Shown here: positions 1 through 5,905 of the stretch, piece after piece | Layout: every line of letters starts with the position of its first letter | How positions within the stretch are numbered: the first letter of the stretch is position 1 | NCBI GenBank assembly: GCA_020056205.1 | Contig: JAGVIF010000097.1 | Location: 1 to 7,120, forward strand | Direction of reading: 5' to 3' | Length of the DNA stretch: 7,120 nucleotides | Origin: Lentisphaeria bacterium | GTDB taxonomy: Bacteria > Verrucomicrobiota > Lentisphaeria > Victivallales > GWF2-50-93 | Program-made: the position numbers and the translations under genes | The notes under the pieces: model-generated | What the model saw: only the letters and a program-made list of their open reading frames with translations | What the model was told of the DNA's origin: nothing | Databases searched by the model: none

Positions 1-1
1 C

Positions 2-2149
2 GTCATGACAGACAGAAATGACCTTGATGACCAACTTTTTGATACTTTTGCGAACTGCAAACAGCTCTTGCGACAAGATCCAATTCAAGCTCAAAACAGA
101 GAGGATTTAAAAAATCTTTTGAAAGTTGCCGGTGGAGGTATTGTGTTCACCACTATTCAAAAGTTTTTTCCCGAAAACGGCGCGGCGAATTTTGATTTAT
201 TGTCTGAAAGAAAAAATATCATTGTTATTGCCGATGAAGCACACCGAAGCCAATATGGATTTGGCGCAAAGACAAGTGAAAAAGATGGTGAAATTTTTAT
301 CAGATACGGCTTTGCAAAATATCTGCGAGATGCTTTGCCCCATGCTTCATTTATCGGATTCACCGGTACGCCGATTGAGAAAGAGGACGCTTCCACCCCT
401 GCCGTTTTTGGCAATTATGTTGATGTGTATGATATCGCTCAAGCGGTTGAAGACGGCTCGACTGTGCGAATTTATTACGAATCGCGCCTTGTAAAAGTAC
501 ACCTGAAACCGGAAGAAGCGGCAAAACTTGATGAGGAAGTAGAATCAATTACTGAAGGTGAAGAAAGCACCGCAAAAGAAAAAGCAAAGACCAAGTGGGT
601 GCAACTGGAAGCGATTGTCGGACATAAGGACAGATTGAAAGCTGTTGCCATAGACATTGTTGATCATTTTGAAAAACGGCGGGAAGCATTTGAAGGCAAA
701 GGAATGATCGTTTGTATGAGTCGAAGAATCGCGGTTGAACTTTATGAAGAGATTATCAAAATTCGCCCTGATTGGCATGACAAAGATTTGAAAAAAGGCG
801 CGATCAAGGTGGTAATGACTTCAACATCATCCGACCCAGAAAATTGGCAAGTACATAACACAACAAAACAAAATAGAAAAGCAATCGGCGACCGATTTAA
901 GGACGAGGGCGATGATCTGAAACTGGTTATTGTGCGTGATATGTGGCTAACCGGTTTTGATGTGCCATGCTTGCACACGATGTATGTAGATAAAGCAATG
1001 CGCGGACACAATCTCATGCAAGCCATTACCCGTGTAAATCGAGTATTCAAGGACAAGCCGGGTGGTCTCATCGTTGATTACATTGGTATTGCGTCCGACT
1101 TAAAAACAGCGTTTGCGACCTATACCGCAAGTGGTGGACAAGGCGCGCCTACTCTTGATCAAAATGAAGCTGTCGCGGCTATGCTTGAAAAGTTTGAAAT
1201 TGTAGAGCAGATGTTTGACCCGTCTACCGGACGGGCAGGCGGTTTTGGTTATAAAAAATACTTTTTGGCTGATACGCGACAGAAACTTACCATCATTCTC
1301 GAAGCACAGGAGCATATTCTTGGATTGGAAGACGGGAAAAATAGATACACAAAGCAGGTCGCTCTTTTGTCGCAGGCGTTCGCCTTGTCCGTCCCGAATC
1401 TAAAAGCAATGGAAATAAAAGACGAGATTGGATTTTTCCAAGCGATTAAGGCGCGATTGACGAAATTTGAACCGATCGGATTAGGAAAATCTGATGCAGA
1501 AATTGAAACAGCGATCCGGCAGATCGTGGACAAGGCCGTTGTCTCTGAAGGGATTGTGGATGTTTTTGACGCGGCAGGAATTAAGAAGCCCGATATTTCA
1601 ATTCTTTCCGATGAATTTTTGGCAGAAATTCAGGGAATGGAGAGAAAGAATCTTGCGCTCGAGCTTCTAAAGAAACTATTGAACGATGAAATAAAAATGA
1701 GGACAAGAAAGAATTTTATCCAAAGCAGGAAATTGTCCGAAATGCTTGAAAGTGCAATCAAAAAATATCAAAACAATCTTCTGACAACGGCACAAGTTAT
1801 TGACGAGTTGATAAAACTAGCAAAAGATATTCGCGAATCAGACAAACGAGGGCAAGAATTGAATCTTGGTGAGGACGAATTGGCGTTTTATGACGCATTA
1901 GCGAATAATGATAACGCAAGGGAGGTTTTAGGTGACAAACAATTGACGGCTATCGCGATTGAAGTTTTCAGAAGCGTCAAAGGAAACGCGACAATTGACT
2001 GGACGCTCAAGGAACGTGTCCGCGCACGGCTCCGCCGTGATGTAAAAAGAATCTTGAACCGATACGGATATCCACCAGATCAGCAATTGATCGCGACCGA
2101 AAATGTTTTGAGGCAAGCCGAGTTGATGGCGGACGACTTGGGTAAATAA
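2..2149 (+). CDS. hsdR: Type I restriction enzyme R subunit (HsdR), 5'-truncated by the window edge
   Basis: This is the ATP-dependent translocase/endonuclease subunit that, with HsdM and HsdS, cleaves unmodified foreign DNA in the cytoplasm. The frame is already open at position 2, before the first ATG at position 5. That ATG lies inside the conserved helicase motif Ia ([11 protein letters not shown]), so it is not the real start. Numbering from it, the DEAH box (motif II) is at residues 77-80, motif III (GFTGTP) at 118-123, motif V (LTGFDVP) at 315-321 and motif VI ([10 protein letters not shown]) at 339-348. The rest, from about residue 420 to 714, resembles the helical C-terminal region of HsdR proteins (DUF3387/EcoR124-like). 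HsdR proteins are usually about 1000 residues, so roughly the first 300, with the PD-(D/E)xK nuclease and Walker A motif, lie outside. hsdM and hsdS are not visible. No frameshift is seen. Isoleucine codon ATA is rare here but common in panB and apgM, suggesting horizontal transfer. The family call is secure; the subtype is inferred. Confidence 0.96.
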   Translation, partial: VMTDRNDLDDQLFDTFANCKQLLRQDPIQAQNREDLKNLLKVAGGGIVFTTIQKFFPENGAANFDLLSERKNIIVIADEAHRSQYGFGAKTSEKDGEIFIRYGFAKYLRDALPHASFIGFTGTPIEKEDASTPAVFGNYVDVYDIAQAVEDGSTVRIYYESRLVKVHLKPEEAAKLDEEVESITEGEESTAKEKAKTKWVQLEAIVGHKDRLKAVAIDIVDHFEKRREAFEGKGMIVCMSRRIAVELYEEIIKIRPDWHDKDLKKGAIKVVMTSTSSDPENWQVHNTTKQNRKAIGDRFKDEGDDLKLVIVRDMWLTGFDVPCLHTMYVDKAMRGHNLMQAITRVNRVFKDKPGGLIVDYIGIASDLKTAFATYTASGGQGAPTLDQNEAVAAMLEKFEIVEQMFDPSTGRAGGFGYKKYFLADTRQKLTIILEAQEHILGLEDGKNRYTKQVALLSQAFALSVPNLKAMEIKDEIGFFQAIKARLTKFEPIGLGKSDAEIETAIRQIVDKAVVSEGIVDVFDAAGIKKPDISILSDEFLAEIQGMERKNLALELLKKLLNDEIKMRTRKNFIQSRKLSEMLESAIKKYQNNLLTTAQVIDELIKLAKDIRESDKRGQELNLGEDELAFYDALANNDNAREVLGDKQLTAIAIEVFRSVKGNATIDWTLKERVRARLRRDVKRILNRYGYPPDQQLIATENVLRQAELMADDLGK

Positions 2150-2185
2150 AATTTAAGAACCAAGTCCACCGAAAAGTTTTTGGGG

Positions 2186-2215
2186 TCCCGCACAACAGCA
2201 AAGCTGTCTGCGGGA
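2186..2215. repeat. Perfect stem-loop just behind hsdR, possible terminator or repeat element
   Basis: A two-part hairpin starts 37 bases after the hsdR stop. The outer stem is TCCCGCA (2186-2192) with TGCGGGA (2209-2215). The inner stem is ACAGC (2195-2199) with GCTGT (2203-2207), closed by an AAA loop. No T-run follows, so it is not a standard intrinsic terminator for hsdR. It may instead protect the 3' end of the mRNA or be a dispersed repeat. The structure is seen directly; the role is not known. Confidence 0.6.
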
Positions 2216-2224
2216 TAAACTCCG

Positions 2225-2354
2225 CCCCGCCTTCACTTCGTTTCGGACGGGCAGGCGGGCAAAAAGGAAGGGGGTTGGGGGGAGGGAATTTTTGCCCGCC
2301 TGCTTCCGTTCCCGTTCCGTTTGAGCAAAGGAAAAGCGGAAGGGGGGGTTGGGG
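2225..2354. repeat. GC-rich inverted/direct repeat cluster in the hsdR-exoribonuclease spacer
   Basis: This non-coding stretch contains a perfect 15-bp inverted repeat: GCAGGCGGGCAAAAA at 2251-2265 against TTTTTGCCCGCCTGC at 2289-2303. The AGGCGGG at 2253-2259 can also pair with an upstream CCCGCCT at 2226-2232, so two hairpins compete for one strand. CTTCCG (2303-2308) and CGGAAG (2337-2342) form a further pair. The two halves look like a degenerate tandem duplication: each begins with CCCGCCT and ends in an A-rich, then GGAAGGGGG, then TTGGGG segment (2261-2280 and 2332-2354). The runs of G could also favour quadruplex folding. No ORF is credible here. Confidence 0.65.
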
Positions 2355-2385
2355 CGCCCCGAAGCAGAGCAGGCTCGCTACGGGG
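2351..2385. repeat. GC-rich palindrome and CCCCG...CGGGG hairpin
   Basis: GGGGCGCCCC at 2351-2360 is a perfect 10-bp palindrome. It overlaps a longer imperfect hairpin whose ends are CCCCG (2357-2361) and CGGGG (2381-2385). Read rightward, the hairpin is followed by TAAAAATT. The end sequences resemble two hairpins in the panB-apgM spacer (5671-5692 and 5742-5764), which hints at a genome-wide repeat class. Function is unknown. Confidence 0.5.
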
Positions 2386-2401
2386 TAAAAATTCCGCTGT
2401 T

Positions 2402-2436
2402 CTCTTGCGAAATCGTAAGAGGTTGCCTCGGCGACC
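2402..2436. terminator. Two adjacent small hairpins between the convergent genes, possible terminator
   Basis: Hairpin one pairs CTCTTGCG (2402-2409) with CGTAAGAG (2414-2421) around a 4-base loop, with one G-T wobble. Hairpin two pairs GGTTGC (2421-2426) with GCGACC (2431-2436) around CTCG, sharing one base with the first. They lie between the hsdR 3' end and the leftward exoribonuclease 3' end. Read leftward, a T-run (the complement of TAAAAATT near 2386-2392) follows about 10 bases after the first hairpin, which is further than in a textbook intrinsic terminator. Transcription termination for the leftward gene is plausible but unproven. Confidence 0.4.
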
Positions 2437-2468
2437 CGAATCGTATGAAGAAAAACTTTTATTTACTT

Positions 2469-2720
2469 TTACAGCGGCTTAAAAACGGCCTTGCCCCTTA
2501 TCATATCAATATTCGCGAGTTGAACTGAAATAAAATCTCCGCACTTGTGGAGCCGCGACCCCTTATCCGCTCTTACCCTGCCTCTCTTGTGGAACCTTCC
2601 GCCGAAACCCGGCAGGAACTCAAACGGGATTTCACCTCTCAAGCCCATCTCAGGAATATCTATCGCAAGTCCGAATTTATTTATTTTTGATATGACCGCC
2701 TCGAAATAGGAAAGTTCCAA
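2469..2720 (-). CDS. S1 RNA-binding domain of the exoribonuclease, separated by a frameshift
   Basis: The 83-residue reading frame is an almost complete S1 (OB-fold) domain. FEAVISKINKFGLAIDIPE near its start matches the first strands of the S1 domain of RNase R, and CGDFISVQLANIDMIRGKAV near its end matches the closing GD-x-V...VD...R segment. This domain normally sits directly after the catalytic RNB domain in one polypeptide and grips the RNA substrate. Here it lies in the -1 frame relative to the catalytic ORF, and the two frames overlap. The TTG at 2720 is only the first possible start; an AAGGGA lies 12 bases upstream, which is too far for a convincing ribosome site. I therefore read this as the detached C-terminus of the gene at 2681-4411, through a 1-base deletion or a sequence error, not as an independent gene. 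Confidence 0.75.
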   Translation of the reverse strand: MELSYFEAVISKINKFGLAIDIPEMGLRGEIPFEFLPGFGGRFHKRGRVRADKGSRLHKCGDFISVQLANIDMIRGKAVFKPL

Positions 2721-4411
2721 CCGGAAAGTTTTTCCCTTAAAAAGTGCAGTTTCAGCCTGTCGTTCGCCGCCCAGAATGCCTCGTCGTTCAAGGCTTCCTT
2801 CCGCGATGCGTCTTCCGCGATGTAGGCAACGGTCTTTTTGCTCCTCAACCCGCCGTATCCGTCGTAAGCCATAAATTGCTGATGGACAATAAGATCAGGG
2901 TATCTTCTTATCGGGCTGGTAAAGTGGGCGTACCGCGATTTTCCGAGCCCAAAGTGGAGGGCGTTCTTTTCGGAATAAAAGGCTCTCGCCATCGCCCTCA
3001 GAAAGGCGTCAATTATCACCAGCTTCCGATGGTCTTCAGGAACGCTCCGCAAAAATTTATTGCAGACTTTTCGTGATGATATGTCTCCCGGAGAAAGACC
3101 AAAGGCGTCTTTCATGAATTCACAAAAATCCGAAGTCTTTTCGGGAAAAGGCTGCGGGTGAACCCTGTATATTCCGGGTATTTCTTTCGCGAGCATTTCC
3201 TTCGCCGCCTCAACATTTGCCGCGAGCATGAATTCCTCCACGAATTTCTCGGCGTCTCGCTGAACATCCCTTCTCAATCCGATGATCTCATTCCCGCCCT
3301 CATCGCAAAGGACTCTGACACACTCGGTTTCTATCTCAAGAAACTCCTCGCTTTCCGAACGAAAATTCCTCATCTTTCTAAAAAGTTCGACCGCAGTCGA
3401 AAGAGACTCGCGCAGATCTTCGCATCTTTTCCCGATGCTTTCACTGAGAGATTCGGAAAGCTGTCCCTCCTTTATAAACAAATCAAGATCGTCAAAAGTA
3501 AGCCTGGCTGAAACGTGTATTTTCGATCGGCATCGCCTCGACGAAAGCGCCATGCCTGTCTTTCCGCAAACTTTAATCATTATACTGTGGGATAGTGAAA
3601 TTTTGCCCGACGACAAGCTCATTTTTGAGGTCAGGGACTTGGGAAGCATTGGCAGAGTTCTGCCGGGAAGATACGCCGTGAATCCCCGCTTAGACGCCTC
3701 AAAATCAAGTTTCTCCCCCTGCCTGACCCATGCGGAAACGTCGGCGATGTGAACGCCAAGCTCATAATTCCCATCACGATCTTTTTTCACCGACATCGCG
3801 TCGTCATAATCTTTCGCATCCGCCGGATCAACGGTGCAAACAAAAAGAGATGTCAAATCTTCTCTTGGAATTTCGAGAGGCTTCAACCCCGATATTTCTT
3901 CCTCAAAATCGGCAGTGTACGGAGGAGCAATGTCATATTCGGAGGCTATCGCCGAAAGGTCTGCCTGAAGATTTCCCGCTTCTCCTATCACCCTCCTCAC
4001 TCTGCCGGCGCTGAATTCACCGAAAGAATCGTCGTCAAGGGTCAATTCAACCCAGTCGCCCTTCTTCGCCCCCATCATGTTTCCGGAGACGGTTATGTCG
4101 CATGAAACTCTTTTCGACAGGGGACGCAATTTCCTTCCCGCTATGATTTCACCGCAAACAGTTGAACGCCCGCGCTCAAGAATTTTTTCGACCTTTGCTA
4201 TAGGCCTTTCCGATCGCCCGTCTTTGAAAATAGACGCGCTGACAACGTCTCTGTCCATCGCTCCGCCGGTAAATTGCGGCGGAACAAAAAAATCATTGTC
4301 GCATCCCTGAACGGAAATAAAGCCGAAGCCGGAGGCCGTCAGCGTGATCCTCCCGCTTACCGTTCTCAACTTTTCAGTTTTCTCTTTTTCTTTATAGTGT
4401 TTTCTTTTCAT
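2681..4411 (-). CDS. rnr: RNase R/RNase II family 3'-5' exoribonuclease (cold-shock and RNB domains), frameshifted at the C-terminus
   Basis: A processive hydrolytic 3'-5' exoribonuclease that degrades mRNA and structured RNA in the cytoplasm. Residues 1-15 are a short basic leader with no helix-turn-helix extension. About 18-80 is a first cold-shock/OB domain (SGFGFISV...DFFVP), followed by a second to about 145. The RNB catalytic domain spans about 183-515. D195, D201, D203 and D204 in DPADAKDYDDA match the four metal-binding aspartates of E. coli RNase R (D272, D278, D280, D281). Also present are EEFMLAAN (392-399), YRVHPQPFPEK (415-425) and HFTSPIRRYPD (496-506). The loop near 258-278, usually CSL-x-P-x-x-D-R, is diverged (MSLSSGKIS). 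After about HFLREKL (556-562) the homology moves to another frame, leaving an aberrant tail to residue 576. Start ATG at 4411; no clear Shine-Dalgarno. Diverges from panB across 44 bp. Confidence 0.93.
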   Translation of the reverse strand: MKRKHYKEKEKTEKLRTVSGRITLTASGFGFISVQGCDNDFFVPPQFTGGAMDRDVVSASIFKDGRSERPIAKVEKILERGRSTVCGEIIAGRKLRPLSKRVSCDITVSGNMMGAKKGDWVELTLDDDSFGEFSAGRVRRVIGEAGNLQADLSAIASEYDIAPPYTADFEEEISGLKPLEIPREDLTSLFVCTVDPADAKDYDDAMSVKKDRDGNYELGVHIADVSAWVRQGEKLDFEASKRGFTAYLPGRTLPMLPKSLTSKMSLSSGKISLSHSIMIKVCGKTGMALSSRRCRSKIHVSARLTFDDLDLFIKEGQLSESLSESIGKRCEDLRESLSTAVELFRKMRNFRSESEEFLEIETECVRVLCDEGGNEIIGLRRDVQRDAEKFVEEFMLAANVEAAKEMLAKEIPGIYRVHPQPFPEKTSDFCEFMKDAFGLSPGDISSRKVCNKFLRSVPEDHRKLVIIDAFLRAMARAFYSEKNALHFGLGKSRYAHFTSPIRRYPDLIVHQQFMAYDGYGGLRSKKTVAYIAEDASRKEALNDEAFWAANDRLKLHFLREKLSGWNFPISRRSYQK

Positions 4412-4455
4412 GAAACTTAAGTTATATTAACTATTCAATATAAAAAGGGGATGTT
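4412..4455. promoter_or_regulatory. Divergent promoter region between the exoribonuclease gene and panB
   Basis: These 44 AT-rich bases separate two outward-facing start codons, so they must carry at least part of the promoters or leaders of both genes. AGTTATATTAACT at 4420-4432 is an inverted repeat (AGTTA, TAT, TAACT) and offers -10-like hexamers on both strands (TATATT rightward, TATAAC leftward). No confident -35 element can be placed; it would fall within the neighbouring coding sequence. The symmetric element could be a shared operator or just AT-rich promoter sequence. Confidence 0.4.
4443..4450 (+). promoter_or_regulatory. Ribosome binding site deciding the TTG start of panB
   Basis: AAAAGGGG ends 5 bases before the TTG at 4456. 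The nearby ATG at 4451 runs into a stop after one codon, and the panB frame has a stop at 4441-4443. The TTG is therefore the only start that keeps the normal N-terminus of the enzyme. Confidence 0.7.
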
Positions 4456-5244
4456 TTGAAAAACAATGATAAAAATAGAAAACCGACGGCCATAGATTTT
4501 ATCGCGAGAAAAAAACAGGGAATCAAAATACCGTCGCTGTCTCTATACGACGCTCCGACCGCGAAATTCGCAGTCGAATGCGGAATTGATTTGCTTCTCG
4601 TAGGCGATTCGCTCGGCATGACTATGCTCGGATACGAGAATACTATTCCGGTCAGGCTCGAAGATGTTTTGATGCACGCCGCCGCAGTCCGCAGGGGCGC
4701 CGAATCGGCCTTCGTCGTAGCCGACATGCCTTTTATGACATACCAGATATCTCCGGAAAAGGCGATGGAAAATGCCGCCCGCTTTTTGCAGACCGCCGGC
4801 TCTGACGGCGTCAAGCTTGAGGGCGGAGTCAAAATGGCCAAAACGGCCGCGAGGCTCGTCGGCGCCGGAGTCCCGGTAATGGGACACATCGGACTTCTCC
4901 CTCAAAATGTCCTCACGGAAGGCGGATACAGAAAAGTGGGGAAAAATCAGGATGAAAGAAGATGCCTCCTTGACGACGCGAAGTCCATTGAGGATGCCGG
5001 AGCGTTTTGCATTATTCTTGAATGCATCGAAGACGAAACCGCCGCGATAATAAGCGAGTCGTTAAATATTCCGGCTATTGGAATAGGCTCAGGCAAATCC
5101 TGCGACGGCCAAATACAAGTCGTTACCGATATACTCGGCATCTCTGATTTTATCCCAAAACACGCAAAGACGTATCTGAATCTCGCCGATGAAATCAAAA
5201 AGGCGTTTTCAAGGTATGCGTCTGATGTTGCAAGTTCAAGCTAA
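4456..5244 (+). CDS. panB: 3-methyl-2-oxobutanoate hydroxymethyltransferase (ketopantoate hydroxymethyltransferase)
   Basis: PanB transfers a hydroxymethyl group from 5,10-methylenetetrahydrofolate to alpha-ketoisovalerate, giving ketopantoate, the first committed step to pantothenate and coenzyme A. It is a cytoplasmic (beta/alpha)8-barrel that usually forms a decamer. At 262 residues it matches the family length (E. coli PanB is 264). Conserved blocks in order are SLYDAPTAK (29-37), LLLVGDSLGM (46-55) with metal ligand D51, VVADMPFMTYQ (87-97) with D90, VKLEGG (119-124) with E122, PVMGHIGLLPQ (140-150), the LEC segment with catalytic E189 (188-190) and IGSGKSCDGQ (210-219). These correspond to D45, D84, E114 and E181 of E. 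coli. Translation starts at TTG 4456 with AAAAGGGG 5 bases upstream. No panC or panD is adjacent, so it appears to be monocistronic. No clear terminator follows. The enzyme looks intact. Confidence 0.97.
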   Translation: MKNNDKNRKPTAIDFIARKKQGIKIPSLSLYDAPTAKFAVECGIDLLLVGDSLGMTMLGYENTIPVRLEDVLMHAAAVRRGAESAFVVADMPFMTYQISPEKAMENAARFLQTAGSDGVKLEGGVKMAKTAARLVGAGVPVMGHIGLLPQNVLTEGGYRKVGKNQDERRCLLDDAKSIEDAGAFCIILECIEDETAAIISESLNIPAIGIGSGKSCDGQIQVVTDILGISDFIPKHAKTYLNLADEIKKAFSRYASDVASSS

Positions 5245-5316
5245 GGAATTTCAAAGTTGACGGGTTAAATATCGCCTCAAAGTCGGGGTCGGAATCGAAT
5301 GCCAAGCCAAATGAGA

Positions 5317-5412
5317 AGTTCTAAAGTTCTAAAGTTCTAAAGTGCAGAAGTGCGAAAGATCGAGGGTATCAGAGCATCAAAGTGTCAGAGTGTCAAAGTG
5401 TCAAAGTTTGAT
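5317..5412. repeat. Tandem array of twelve in-phase 8-bp units
   Basis: Three perfect copies of AGTTCTAA (5317-5340) pass in the same 8-bp phase into AGTGCAGA, AGTGCGAA, AGATCGAG, GGTATCAG, AGCATCAA, AGTGTCAG, AGTGTCAA, AGTGTCAA and AGTTTGAT, ending at 5412. The leading AG is kept in 11 of 12 units while the core drifts from TTCT to TGTC. No base is inserted or lost over 96 bp. The units are contiguous with no spacers, so this is not a CRISPR array. Confidence 0.85.
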
Positions 5413-5453
5413 TGGAAATCTTGACCATTAAATCTTAAAACTTTGTGTCTTGG

Positions 5454-5468
5454 TGCCTTTGTGGTTAA
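5454..5468 (+). repeat. First copy of a 15-bp motif, TGCCTYTGYGGTKAA
   Basis: TGCCTTTGTGGTTAA follows a stretch with roughly 9-bp periodicity (from about 5442). A second copy, differing at three positions, lies at 5822-5836. Both are in the same orientation within one spacer. Confidence 0.55.
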
Positions 5469-5496
5469 GTTTCAGGAGAGAAGATCTAAACGAATC

Positions 5497-5536
5497 TGGT
5501 GATTGGATGATTGGGAGATTGAAGAATTGAAAAATC
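5497..5536. repeat. Second 8-bp array, consensus close to GGATGATT
   Basis: Five contiguous octamers read TGGTGATT, GGATGATT, GGGAGATT, GAAGAATT and GAAAAATC. Four end in ATT. The period equals that of the array at 5317-5412 but the sequence is unrelated. No coding role is apparent. Confidence 0.65.
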
Positions 5537-5647
5537 TCCAAATAGGAAAAGGAAGTGCGGGTTTGAAAAAACAAAAAGGAGAAAGGGGGAAGGCTAAAGA
5601 CTGAAGGGAGAAGGATGTTCGGGAGTTTTCATTCTGAATCCTCCTTT

Positions 5648-5729
5648 GAAACTGCCGTTGGAGTTCACAGCCCCGAGGCCCCGCGGCTCGGGATATTCGA
5701 CTTTAGCGTGTCTCTTTCTTGGCAGTTTC
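5648..5729. repeat. Perfect 9-bp inverted repeat enclosing a GC-rich hairpin
   Basis: GAAACTGCC (5648-5656) is the exact reverse complement of GGCAGTTTC (5721-5729). Between them, CCCGAG (5672-5677) pairs with CTCGGG (5687-5692), with two further C-G pairs possible inside the loop. If transcribed, this could fold into a branched RNA of about 82 nucleotides; as DNA it could be the remnant of a small palindromic element. No flanking target duplication is obvious. Confidence 0.5.
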
Positions 5730-5741
5730 TTATTGATAAAA

Positions 5742-5764
5742 CCCCGAGGCGCAGGCGCTCGGGG
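5742..5764. repeat. CCCCGAG/CTCGGGG hairpin
   Basis: A 7-bp perfect stem, CCCCGAG (5742-5748) with CTCGGGG (5758-5764), closes a 9-base loop. It is nearly the same stem as the hairpin at 5671-5692 about 70 bp upstream, and only TCGGTCG, not a T-run, follows. A termination role is therefore doubtful; a dispersed palindromic repeat fits better. Confidence 0.55.
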
Positions 5765-5772
5765 TCGGTCGC

Positions 5773-5820
5773 TGAATTCTGACTCCTGAATTCTTGATTT
5801 TTATGTCCCTTACGTCCCTT
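5773..5820. repeat. Short direct repeats: TGAATTCT pair and ATGTCCCTT/ACGTCCCTT pair
   Basis: TGAATTCT occurs at 5773-5780 and 5787-5794 as part of an imperfect 14-bp tandem. It is followed by ATGTCCCTT (5803-5811) and ACGTCCCTT (5812-5820), a 9-bp tandem that leads straight into the second copy of the TGCCTYTGYGGTKAA motif. Confidence 0.55.
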
Positions 5821-5821
5821 A

Positions 5822-5836
5822 TGCCTCTGCGGTGAA
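5822..5836 (+). repeat. Second copy of the 15-bp motif, TGCCTYTGYGGTKAA
   Basis: TGCCTCTGCGGTGAA matches the copy at 5454-5468 at 12 of 15 positions. It too is preceded by 9-bp-period sequence, so the shared unit may be longer and more degenerate than the 15 bp given. Confidence 0.55.
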
Positions 5837-5843
5837 GAGCAGG

Positions 5844-5905
5844 ATTACGAATTACGAATTTAGAAACCAATGACCTATAACCAATAACCTAATAACCAAA
5901 TAACC
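5844..5905. repeat. Heptamer/octamer arrays ATTACGA and AATAACC next to the apgM start
   Basis: ATTACGA is repeated twice at about 5844-5857. It is followed by AATGACC (5869-5875), TATAACC (5876-5882), AATAACC (5883-5889), TAATAACC (5890-5897) and AAATAACC (5898-5905). The period shifts from 7 to 8 bp. The array ends only 23 bp before the ATG of the mutase gene, so it lies in the expected promoter or leader zone. Confidence 0.7.

Noticed and set aside
2186..2215. tRNA-like or riboswitch structure behind hsdR
   Set aside because: Only one extended hairpin is present; there are no D, anticodon or T arms and no known aptamer motif.
2715..2740. Programmed -1 ribosomal frameshift joining the catalytic and S1 parts
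   Set aside because: The zero-frame codons are GAA AAA, which do not form a standard X-XXY-YYZ slippery heptamer, and no strong downstream structure is apparent. A 1-base deletion or error is simpler, though not excluded.
3158..4105. Several plus-strand open frames of 94-156 codons opposite the exoribonuclease
   Set aside because: The minus strand encodes clear RNB-family motifs across this whole interval; the plus-strand frames are low-complexity shadows.
4451..4458. ATG at 4451 as the start of panB
   Set aside because: It is out of frame and meets a stop codon after one sense codon; the TTG at 4456 is in frame with good ribosome-site spacing.
4431..4905. Long minus-strand open frames opposite panB (152 and 120 codons)
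   Set aside because: They lie fully antisense to a well-conserved panB and have no recognisable domains; they are shadow frames.
5317..5412. Possible CRISPR array
   Set aside because: The units are 8 bp, contiguous and degenerate, with no unique spacers of about 30 bp and no cas genes nearby.
5421..5426. TTGACC as a -35 promoter element
   Set aside because: No matching -10 hexamer occurs at 16-18 bp, and the next gene is about 500 bp away.
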